From the NCBI RefSeq assembly GCF_001659605.2, contig NC_035168.2, positions 7,744,058 to 7,808,057 of the forward strand: a DNA stretch of 64,000 nucleotides, in the 5' to 3' direction. A program made the position numbers and the translations under genes. The DNA is from Manihot esculenta. Lineage: Eukaryota > Streptophyta > Magnoliopsida > Malpighiales > Euphorbiaceae. The notes under the pieces are model-generated. The model was not told the origin of the DNA, did no database searches, and saw only the letters and a list, made by a program, of their open reading frames with translations. This document shows positions 23,713 through 33,943 of this stretch, in pieces; positions within the stretch are counted from its first letter, which is position 1; each line of letters starts with the position of its first letter.

Positions 23713-24335
23713 TGGAGTTGAGGGATTTTTGAATCAGTCCATCCGTGGTGTGATTTGTTTGTGCAGTGACGTATTTCATGATAGCATGTTTTAAATATTC
23801 TTTTATATAGTTCTACTCACTGGGCATCTAGCTCACCCCTCTCCCCTAACCCCCAGGTTTGCAGGTACGGGATAGATAGAGAAGGCAAGAAGAGAAAAAG
23901 TCATATGTATGTAATAGTTAGTTTGTGGACATGACAATTGTATTATGATGATATGTAAAAGATTACAGTATGTATGTAATGAGGTTATTGAGGATAGAGT
24001 TGTGCTTGACCATAATATATTGTTAATCCCTTTGTATTTACATGATCTTATGTTATGATGTTTATGTAAACTAACTCAACACAGGTTGTTTTGCCTTTAA
24101 GGCTTGATGAGGTCCCCCAGAGGGACTATGTTATGTATATGTTCAGAGTATGCACAGGTTGAGTTAGTTGATGACAGTATGTATGAAGAAAAGTTTTAAT
24201 GTTTATGCATGTTGTTGATCATGTATGGGATTATACAGGTTTACAGGTTATATGTCAGGCTTGCTACGGGTCCCGGCGGCCTTAAGTCGACCCGGATCCT
24301 AGCGCCGGTAGCGGTCCGATTTTCGGGTCGTTACA

Positions 24336-25647
24336 CTGCATTATCTGCACCTGAGCTCGAACCACTTCCTAATCCCAGACCAGACTTGATCTTATTCCAG
24401 AACTTGTTCTTCTTTGGCTTCTTGGTGGTACTGCTCCACCTTTTACTAGCTGAACTCAGAGGAGAAGGGTCCATCCTTCCCCCACCTGGGGTCTTGGAAC
24501 CAGAAGGCTGTGCCATTGACTGTTTGACTTTCCCCTCGATGATTGCACTAGCCTCCATCCTCTGAGTCATATCCACAATGGCATGGAAACTCTCCCTCTC
24601 TGCTGACTGAATCAAGGAGGAATACCTGGAATGGAGCTTCATGATATACCTCCTTGACTTTTTCTGATCTGTATCCAGATTTTGCCCGGCAAACGGCAAT
24701 AGCTCCAAAAACCTGTCTGTGAACTCATCCACACTCATCTCATCCGTCTGCCTCAGCTGCTCAAACTCAATCATCTTCAATTCTCTTGAACTGTCAGGGA
24801 AAGCCCATCCTGCAAACTCATTTGCAAACTCCTCCCATGATAGGCTGTGCAACCTCGGGTTCACATAGTTCTTAAACCACTCTCGGGCCTTCTTGCATTT
24901 TAGTGTGAACCCAGCCATCTGAATGGCTCTACTGTCATCATCTCCTATCTCATCTGTAATTGTCTTGACCCTCTCAAGGTACACAAACGGGTCATCACCG
25001 GTTTCAAACTGGGGAGCACCCAGCTTCATGTAATCGGTCATCTTGACCTTGCTCCCCCCAGATAAGCTAGGTTTAGGCATTTGGATTTCTAGAACAGTAG
25101 GTGCTGCTGGTGGTGGAGGAGGTGCAACATCCCCTGGGGTAGGGTTTGTTATACCTGGATGGTAGGGTGGGGGTGGATACATAGGGTACTGTGGATACAT
25201 AGGGTACTGTGGGTACGGTGGGTAGAAAGGTGGGTATGGCATCTGAGAGTGATAAGGGTTAAAACTGGGGTAATCCGATGTACCTCCCATCGAATACCTA
25301 GGATTATGTGAAAAGGGTGGGTAGTAAGGTGGCTGAACAAATCCCGAGGCCTGAGTGCCTCTTTGGGACTCTCCCATTCCCTTTTCCGACATACTTACTC
25401 CGAGACTGCCATCCCTCCTCTGATCCACATCCATCTGATCCCCCACATCCTCTGACATATCCCCTTGCACTGTTCCCCTCACTGATCTGCTTCTACCCAG
25501 ATCCAAAGACCTTCTAGGGTCCCTTACTGCTCTTTCTCTGCTGGACCTACTTGACATTGCCCTAGGCAATGCAGGAGGATGGGCATCAGTGCCCTCGTCC
25601 TGGGGTAGTACTCCAGTCAATCGTGCAGATCGACGAGTTCCTCTCAT
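24336..25647 (-). pseudogene. E2 gag, split by the solo LTR
   Basis: The start is the shared [13 protein letters not shown] at 25647, eight bases after an acceptor-like TTTTTCAG. It has a proline/tyrosine-rich N-terminus, the gag capsid domain (for example [16 protein letters not shown]) and a basic serine/glycine-rich stretch. It breaks just before the zinc knuckles at the solo LTR insertion, and the frame resumes at 22167. No stop is seen within the gag part. Confidence 0.88.
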
Positions 25648-25656
25648 CCTGTTTTT

Positions 25657-27643
25657 CTGAAAAACAGCACACATCACATGAACATTAGCATCAAATGGTT
25701 CATGTGCAAACACATGAACCCGCATCACTTACATCACATATCAAGGCATAACATTAATGCACATGAATAAAATCATGGCATTTCACATTATCATTCAAGA
25801 CAAGACTCTTTATCCTATCCTAGTGGACATGATTTTCCTATTGTGCTTGACCTTCTAGAACATCTATGAGCCCGACACTCTAGGTCCGACCATATGAACC
25901 TAGGGCTCTAATACCAATCTGTAACGATCCGAAAATCCGGACCGCTACCGGCGCTAGGATCCAGATCGGCTTAAGGCCGCCGGGACCCGTAGCAAGCCAA
26001 ACATTCATCCTGTAAACCTGTTTAATCCCATACATGATCAACACATACATAAAAATTTTAAACTTTTCTTTCATTCATTCACCAAACTCAACCTGTGCAT
26101 GCACTATACATAATCATAATCATCAACCCACACTGGAGTCCTCAACAATGCTCCAATGGGGTAACATACATACATTAAGTTTGGTTTTCAATAGTCATCA
26201 TTAAACATTAAGATCATGTACTGGAAAGGGATTAACATAATACTATGGTCAAGCACAACTCTAAACTTTCATAAGCATCATTTCATAACATTTCTATATC
26301 ATACTTTTACATTACATCATATCCATGTCCACATCTAGCTATTACATAACACATGACTCTACTCCTGCTGACCTCCTGGTCTACCCTGTACCTGCAAACC
26401 TGGGGGTTAAGGGAGAGATGTGAGCTATAAAGCCCAGTGAGCAGAATAATTAAACATTCAATTTGAATTTCATGCTTTCATGAAATGCAACATATCACAA
26501 ACAATCCACATCAAGGGTGAACTTGTCACCAATAGCCCATTACTCATTCCAATAGTGCCAGGGGCATAGACTGGGCCTTACTGGTCTTTCTCTTACATTA
26601 CATTCATAACATAACATTCCAATATGCCAGGGGCGTAGAATGGGCCTCACTGGTCTTTCTCTTACATAGTGCCAGGGGCGTAGAATGGGCCTCACTGGTC
26701 TTCCATACCGTATCACATCATATCATAACGTAGTGCGGCTAAAGGATCATCCAACATTTACCCACATCAACAACATATTATGCAATGCAACATATTCGTG
26801 AATTCTAATGCAAGCACCCTAGTATATCTCATGGCATTCATGATGCGTGTATCATGCTCAGAATTTATTTATTTACTTTGAAACGAAATTAGATATTCCA
26901 CTCACCTCTGGCTGAAGCTCTAACAGACTCAGAAGCAGCTGAACTCACTACTGGGGTCCTCGGTTCCTCGGGTCCGAACCTACACAGGTGGACTCAAATG
27001 AGGGACCTAACATACATAAACATGACTCTAAAATACTCCCCAAAAACCCCCTAAAACACCTTAAAACAATCACATAAATCATGCAAAGGAGGGCTGAACA
27101 GGGCACTTTCGGCGGCAGGTTCGGCGACCGAAAGGCCCTCCAGAGCCGAAAGTCATGCACCTTCGGCGGCACTTTCGGCGGCCGAAGGTTCCCTCTAGAG
27201 ACGAAACTCATGCATGTTCGGCGGCACCTTCGGCGGCCGAAACTCCCTTCCAGAGCCGAAAGTCCACTTTCGGGGGCAGGGTTCGGCAGTCGATACATGC
27301 TACCAAAGGCAGGTTCGGCGGCCGAAAGAGCCTTCGGCTGCCGAACCTGAGTTCTTCCCAAAAGGGCAGAAACTCAGCCCAACATGCATAAACGCCTCCC
27401 AACTCATTCAATCATGCATTTTTCCTATTTTACAACATGCATACCCAAGCATACAAGCTCTTAGGGGCTTCAAACTATCCTAAACCCCATCTACAACACA
27501 TCAAACATGCATATCCAACATACATTGTTCATAAACGTACAGTAAACCCATAAACTCCACATAAACCTACACAGGCATTTCTACCCCAAGAAACTTCATA
27601 AAACTTACTTAAAATATTAAAGGAACTATGGATCTACTCTTAC
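25657..27643 (-). other. E2 candidate leader intron
   Basis: Donor-like AAGAG|GTAAGAG (GT at 27643-27642) and acceptor-like TTTTTCAG (AG at 25658-25657) eight bases before the gag ATG bound 1987 bp that include the primer site. Inferred from conservation; untested. Confidence 0.4.
25901..25916 (-). promoter_or_regulatory. E2 primer binding site (one substitution)
   Basis: The minus strand reads TGGTATTAGAGCCCTA next to the 5' LTR. Compared with E1, E3 and E4 the seventh base is T in place of C, which weakens pairing with initiator tRNA. Confidence 0.85.
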
Positions 27644-28206
27644 CTCTTGAAGAACAAGAGGAGAGACGATCCAACTTGGAGATGGGAGAGATCTCAACTC
27701 TTTGGTCTCCAAGCTTCCAAAACTTGCTCTTTTGTTGAAATATCTTCAAATCAACGTAAAGCTTGTTAAAACATGAAAGATCGAAGGAAAAACATCTAAA
27801 ATGAACCATGGGAGAGCAAGAACTCACCGTGGCCGAAAATGGGGAGAAAACTCGCCTGTTTCGGCCATGGAGCTCTTATATAGGGGCTGGCAGACCACCT
27901 TTCGGCAGCCTAAAGTGCCTCCAAAACTCATGCAAGTTCAACGGCCGAACATGAGGTTCGGCGGCCGAACCTTTGAAACTTTCGGAAGCCTAACTTGCCC
28001 CCCTAAACCATCCCACGTTCGGTGGCCGAACCTGGAAATGTCTCATTGGTCTTTTTATTTAAAACTCAATTTCCTTTTTGCTTAAAACCATAAGATACAT
28101 TAAAACATTTTATAAAAACATGATTTTATCCTTCTAGAGGTTTCCGACATCCGATATTCCACCGGACGGTAGGAATTCCGATACCGGAGTCTAGCCGGGT
28201 ATTACA
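25920..28206 (-). repeat. E2 5' LTR
   Basis: 2287 bp, upstream in element orientation. It holds GCC-palindrome clusters (27110-27350 and 27930-28030), a TATA box at 27876-27882, a donor-like site at 27643/27642, a second donor-like site at 26905/26904 and a repeat array at 26555-26705. Confidence 0.92.
27876..27882 (-). promoter_or_regulatory. TATA box of the E2 5' LTR
   Basis: The minus strand reads TATATAA after the palindrome cluster and 239 bp before the donor-like site. The 3' LTR copy is at 20319-20325. Confidence 0.68.
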
Positions 28207-31200
28207 TACAAATTATAAGCTACTGGACCTATTTTATCCAACACCTGATAGGGCTCATAATATCAAGCTGCCAGCTTAAAATTCTTTCTAATAGCTACTC
28301 AAGTTTGCTGGTGTGGTTATAACTTCAAATATACTGAATCACCAATATCAAACTGCCTTTCACACCTTTTTTTTATCTGCATATTGCCTCATTCTATTTT
28401 GAGCTTGTAGCAGATTGTCCCTTATGCTGTTTAGCCTGTAGAAATTCAGCCACTCGATCCACAACAACATCTTGTGATTGAACCATTGGTAGAGATGCGG
28501 GCTGATACCCATAAAGGGCCTTAAAAGGGGATATTTTCAGAGTTGAATGATGGCTAGTATTGTACCACCACTCTACTTAGCCCATGAATGAGGTTGCTGA
28601 TAACAAAGACATCTCAAATACCTTTCCATTTAACCTTTTAGATTGGTCATCAGTCTCAGGATGATAGGCGAAGCTATAAGCCATCTTTGTCTCCAACTTC
28701 TTGAACAACTCTCTCTAGAATAAACTGTTGAAAATTTATCCTTGTTAGTGATTATGGACGATGGCAATCCATGAAATTTAAAGACATTATCCAAGAATAC
28801 TTGAGCTATTATGGAAGTAGAGAAAGGATGCATTAATGCGATAAAATGCCCATACTTGGTAAACTTACAGATTACAACCAGAATAGTATCCTTTCCTCCT
28901 AAAATGGGAATTTGCTCTATAAAATCTATAGTGACCATTTGTTAAGCCTAAAAAGGAACTAGAAGTGGCTGCAATATACCTAGAGGTTGGCAGTGCTCAA
29001 TCTTGCATGTAGCACAAGTGTCACATCCCTTCACCTATTCTGTAACATCTTTAAGCATACCAGGCCAAAAGAAGTGCCTTTTAAGCCTGATATAGGAAGC
29101 ATATACTCCTGAATGGCTCCTTAGACAAGAGCTGTGATATAAGAAAAGTAGTTGATCCCTTAGAGGTCCCTTAGATCCCACAAACAGTAGATCTTTATAG
29201 AATAACAATCCATTTTTAAAGGAATAACAATCCATTTTTAAAGGAATAACTAGGGTGAGCAGTACTGTCAATGGCGAACTTTTGAATAGCTTCAATGGCT
29301 ACTTTATCACCTTTATAGTTACTTATTAAGTTGCTCATCCAAAGGGGTTGTATGAATGACTATAGAGCCATGAAATACCCCTCTTCAACCTCATTTCCTC
29401 TAGATAACACATTACCAACTTTGTTTTCAACTCATTTTCTATATAAAATTTTGTATTGAAGCCCCAACAACTTAGAAATTCCCTTCACTTGCAAGCTGAT
29501 TTGCAATTTCTACTCAAGTAAGTGCTTAATTCTTTCATGATCTGTCTTTAAAAAAAAAAGTCTTTGTTCCAAGTAATACCTCCACTTAGAAACAACAAAA
29601 GTAATTGCCAACGACTTTCTTTCATAAGCTAATAAGTTGTTGGTTCTAGGATCAAATGCTTTAGATATAAATGCAATAGGATGTCCTTCTTGTTGAAGAA
29701 TAACCCCCATCCCACTTCCACTTGCATCAGGCTCAACCTTAAATGCTTTAGAGAAATTAGGCAGTGCCAAACCAGGAGCTTTAGACATCGCTTTTCAAAG
29801 TTGTACAAATGCTTCTTCAGCTACCGCAGTCCATTTAAATGCATCATTTTTTAAAAGGTCAGTAAGACTTCAATGGCTACTTTGTCACCTTTATAGTTAC
29901 TTATTAAGTTGCTCATCCAAAGGGGTTGTATGAATGACTATAGAGCCATGAAATACCCCTCTTCAACCTCATTTCCTCTAGATAACACATTACCAACTTT
30001 GTTTTCAACTCCTTTTCTATATAAAATTTTGTATTGAAGCTCCAACAACTTAGAAATTCCCTTCACTTGCAAGCTGATTTGCAATTTCTACTCAAGTAAG
30101 TGCTTAATGCTTTCATGATCTGTCTTTAAAAAAAAAAAGTCATTGTTCCAAGTAATGCCTCTACTTAGAAACAACAAAAGTGATTGCTAACAACTCTCTT
30201 TCATAAGCTAATAAGCTGTTGGTTCTAGGATCAAATGCTTTAGATATAAATGCAATAGGATGTCCTTCTTGTTGAAAAATAACCCCCATCCCACTTCCAC
30301 TTGCATCAGACTCAATCTTAAATGCTTTAGAGAAATTAGGCAGTGCCAAACCAGGAGCTTTAGACATCGCCTTTCAAAGTTGTACAAATGCTTCTTCAGC
30401 TACCGCAGTCCATTTAAATGCATCATTTTTTAAAAGGTCAGTAAGACTTCAATGGCTACTTTGTCACCTTTATAGTTACTTATTAAGTTGCTCATCCAAA
30501 GGGGTTGTATGAATGACTATAGAGCCATGAAATACCCCTCTTCAACCTCATTTCCTCTAGATAACACATTACCAACTTTGTTTTCAACTCCTTTTCTATA
30601 TAAAATTTTGTATTGAAGCTCCAACAACTTAGAAATTCCCTTCACTTGCAAGCTGATTTGCAATTTCTACTCAAGTAAGTCCTTAATGCTTTCATGATCT
30701 GTCTTTAAAAAAAAAAAGTCATTGTTCCAAGTAATGCCTCTACTTAGAAACAACAAAAGTGATTGCTAACAACTCTCTTTCATAAGCTAATAAGCTGTTG
30801 GTTCTAGGATCAAATGCTTTAGATATAAATGCAATAGGATGTCCTTCTTGTTGAAAAATAACCCCCATCCCACTTCCACTTGCATCAGACTCAATCTTAA
30901 ATGCTTTAGAGAAATTAGGCAGTGCCAAACCAGGAGCTTTAGACATCGCCTTTCAAAGTTGTACAAATGCTTTTTCAGCTACCGCAGTCCATTTAAATGC
31001 ATCATTTTTTAAAAGGTCAGTAAGAGGCTTACTAAGAAGTCTATAACTTTGGATAAACTTTCTATAATATCTTGTCAACTCCAAAAAACTCCTCAATTGC
31101 TTAGGTATTTTAGGAATAGGCCGAGAAACCATGACTGCTACTTTACTTGGGTCTGTAGAAACCCCCTTATCCGAGATAATATGCCCCAAATACTCAATTT

Positions 31201-32110
31201 TAGACTTGCCAAAAGAAAATTTAGACAACTTCACATAAAACTGTTATTCTTTTAACGTTTGGAATACTTGCTCCAAGTGCAACAGATGATCCTCCCAAGA
31301 AGAGCTATAAACTAAAATGTCATCAAAGAAAACCAATACAAATCTCCTCAAATAAGGCTCAAATATATGGTTCATTAATGCTTCGAATGTGGTAGGAGCG
31401 TTGGTTAAGCCAAATGGAATGACAGTAAATTCATAATGGCCCATATGAGTCCTAAAAGTTGTCTTGTGGACATCTAGTGGATTCATCCTGGTTTGGTGAT
31501 AACCCACTCTAAGATCCATCTTTGAAAAGATTTTAGCTCCATGAAGTTCATTAAGAAGACCATGAATTATTAGAATTAGAAACTTGTCCTTAATAGTAAT
31601 GTCATTTAACCTCTTATAATCAATTCAAAACCTCCAAGAAACATCATTCTTTTTCACTAATAAAATAGGAGAAGCAAAAGGACTAGAGCTAGACTGGATT
31701 AGCTCATTTTGCAATATTTCAACCACAACCTTCTCAATTTCTGCTTTTTGAAAGTGAGGATATCTGTAGGATCTAATGTTAACAGGTTGAACTTGAGGCA
31801 ACAAGGGAATAACACGATTATGAGACTTGAAAGTAGGTAGAGACTTAGGTTCAGCAAACACAATTGTATTTCTACAACAATTACTGCAATTCTTTAGGTA
31901 GATTCTCTTGGACCCTTTCATAGCCTTTGAAGTTCTTCTTGAGACTGAGACAAACACACATAAAATGGAGGATAGTTAAAGTCACTGCCTTGCTTATGTG
32001 TCAACTTTATAACATTTGAGTAGCTGAACTTGGAAATAAAATCTCCAAGTCCTTGCAACACTATTGGTTTGCCTTACCTCTGTACAGTGAGTGTAGATAA
32101 AAAAGCAAGT
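28207..32110 (-). pseudogene. Reina-like Gypsy pol remnant (RT, RNase H, integrase)
   Basis: An old chromovirus-type pol on the minus strand with stops and frameshifts. In order: the protease/RT linker and RT start (about 31960-31620, ENELIQSSSSPFASP-like), RT with MDLRVGYHQ and FFDDILVYS (31519-31244), the connection region (31234-30953, RSFLELTRYYRKF), RNase H blocks (DASGSGMG) present three times, the integrase zinc finger (about 29100, HSGVYASYIRLKRHFFW) and core (28938-28630). The second catalytic Asp region reads TNKDK where SDRD is usual, so integrase is also damaged. E2 cut it from its C-terminus at 18003-18355. No gag was found. Confidence 0.85.
29290..31025. repeat. 579-bp tandem triplication within the Reina-like pol
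   Basis: Three consecutive units: 29290-29867 (578 bp), 29868-30446 and 30447-31025 (579 bp each). Each begins cttcaatggctac and carries one RNase H block starting MSKAPGLALPNF. Units two and three are almost identical, while unit one is more diverged, so two successive duplications are implied. Confidence 0.92.
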
Positions 32111-32995
32111 AAAAGATCAGATTAAATCATTAAATAACAAAAAAAGATCTTCACCCATTGCACCACTATAGATTCTACTTCTCCATCAAATGGTTCAGCA
32201 AATTGTTGAATTTGTTTTAGATTTTATGAACATTGTTAAGTACTATAAATTTGTTCTAAATTTTCAACTTTATAAATATTATTAAGTATTTTTGTGTATA
32301 TTCAACATGAATTATAATGATTATGAATAACGTTTAATTTGTATTAAATATGTTTTTTAGTTCTAAATTATTTAGATTATATAAGAAATGTCTAAATAAA
32401 AGTATGAAGTTATTTTGTTGACAACAATAAATATTATTAAAAATGTAAATAATTTTGTTTCAGATTTGATTAAAAAATCCTAATATTTTGATTTTTGTTA
32501 AATGATTTTAATATTAATTGAATAACTTTATCGAATTTCTTAGAATAAATAGAAAAAAAAAAGTAGAAAATCTGAAAAGCCAAAAATCTTATTCTATAAT
32601 TAATGAAAATGATGTTGTTCAAACATGGTGACAGAATTGGAAAACTCTGAAATCTTCCTTCCCTCGTTTGGCATGAATAATTATGTAAGAAAAGAATTTA
32701 AATAAATATTTACAAAATCATTCATGATTTTATTTTTATATATAATGAAAATTGTTCAAATAAAAAAATTCTGAATTTTTTTATTTTAAATAAGAATTTT
32801 GTAAGAAAAGAATTTAATTAAATTGAATTCTTATGAAATGTTTTATTATAAACGAATAAACAAGAAACTTGAATTTATAGCAAGAAATGCTTTAAACAAT
32901 TTAATATATTTTCGTATTCAACCTAATCCATTTACCAGCAAACTAAATTTATAGAGTGTGGTAGATTTAAACTCTTTAATTAGTTTAATCTGATC
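32111..32995. other. AT-rich intergenic DNA
   Basis: A/T-rich sequence between the Gypsy remnant and a MITE. I see no gene. The expected gag and 5' LTR of the Reina-like element are not recognisable here. Confidence 0.5.
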
Positions 32996-33442
32996 TAGAG
33001 GAAAGCATATTTCGGTCTAAACTGAAAAATCAAACTGAACCGGTTGATTTCAGTTTTTCGGTTCGGTTTTTCGAAATAATCGGTTTAGTTCGGTTATTAT
33101 ATTTAAAATTATTCGGTTTTCGGTTCGGTTCGGTTTAAACATGTTAAATAACCGATCAAACCGAAAAACCGATTTAGTGACTAGGCCCAAGCCCAAGTCC
33201 TAGCCCAAGCCCTCCCTCTGGCCTCTCGTACCCAACCCAGCACCCCAACCCCTCCATCCCTTTCGGCCCCAAGCCCAACCCAGCAAATTTCGGTTTGAAC
33301 CGAACAGAATTTTATCGGTTCGATTCGGTTCGGTTATATCTTCATAATCGGTTTTTTCGGTTTTTAAAATTTTAATATTTCGGTTTTCGGTTTTATCGAT
33401 TCGGTTCGGTTCGAAACCGAACCGACCGATTGCACAACCCTA
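32996..33442. mobile_element. hAT-type fold-back MITE rich in CGGTT repeats
   Basis: A 447-bp element flanked by the 8-bp direct repeat atctgatc at 32988-32995 and 33443-33450. The left end starts TAGAGG; the right end reads TAGGGTTGTGCAATCGGTCG on the minus strand. Both arms consist of degenerate CGGTTCGGTT units in inverted orientation, so much of it can fold back. The centre (about 33180-33290) is an unrelated C-rich stretch with repeated gcccaa. It has no coding capacity. Confidence 0.8.
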
Positions 33443-33943
33443 ATCTGATCAAATCTTGAACTTTTCCATATTATCACTAATATAGCATTTACTATCTCAT
33501 GATTGAAATCTAAAATTTTATTTAGCCCATTCTAATGAGTTGTATGCTCACTAATTCACTCTATTTACCAAATTTGTTAGAAGAAATTGAAACAAATCAA
33601 AAATCTCAATAGCCAAAACAGTAGTACTCACTAAATTGTTTGATTTGAAAAAAAAAAAAAATTGCACAAGAAATTCAAACACATTATTTGCTTATTAATG
33701 AAAAAGGTATTATTGTTCAAACATGGAGGCAAATTCAACAATACACCTTACTTCCTTAATTGATTAAGTGTACCACATATGTATGCATCATCAGTCACAA
33801 AAATAATTGATTTTTCTTGAATTGAGGAGCGTCAGATCCAGCTTTTGGGAGCAAGGGAGCATATACACTGCGTGCACCTAAATTATTTGACAAACATGGA
33901 TGACAGAATTGAAAATTTTCGAAACTTTTTTCTATGTTCTTAA
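33443..33943. other. Downstream flank of SCPL gene 2
   Basis: AT-rich sequence with an A-run near 33648-33661. It presumably includes the 3' UTR of gene 2. I see nothing else. Confidence 0.5.

Larger units (their letters stand above)
22168..24335 (+). mobile_element. Solo LTR nested in E2 gag-pol
   Basis: A lone 2168-bp LTR in plus orientation (TGTAATACCC to GTCGTTACA) with the 5-bp duplication ctgca at 22163-22167 and 24336-24340. No internal region is present, so a full element inserted and then lost its body by LTR-LTR recombination. It carries the standard modules: palindrome cluster 22346-22505, TATA box 22527-22533, donor-like site 22766, second cluster 23050-23190, exon-like block 23310-23380 and repeat array 23556-23712. 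It is close to the E4 LTR in its left end. Confidence 0.94.
18356..28206 (-). mobile_element. E2: internally deleted chromovirus with nested solo LTR
   Basis: An LTR retrotransposon on the minus strand, related to E1 but in a different LTR subfamily. The LTRs are 18356-20650 and 25920-28206. The 5-bp repeat tacaa at 18351-18355 and 28207-28211 fixes its ends. Its gag-pol is interrupted by a solo LTR (22168-24335) and ends right after the RT catalytic motif, so RNase H, integrase and chromodomain are missing. The LTRs differ at many positions, so it is older than E1 and E3. It cannot be autonomous. Confidence 0.93.

Noticed and set aside
24331..25728. E2 gag as a separate complete protein ending near the solo LTR
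   Set aside because: The end is only the solo LTR junction. The frame continues at 22167 on the other side of the ctgca duplication.
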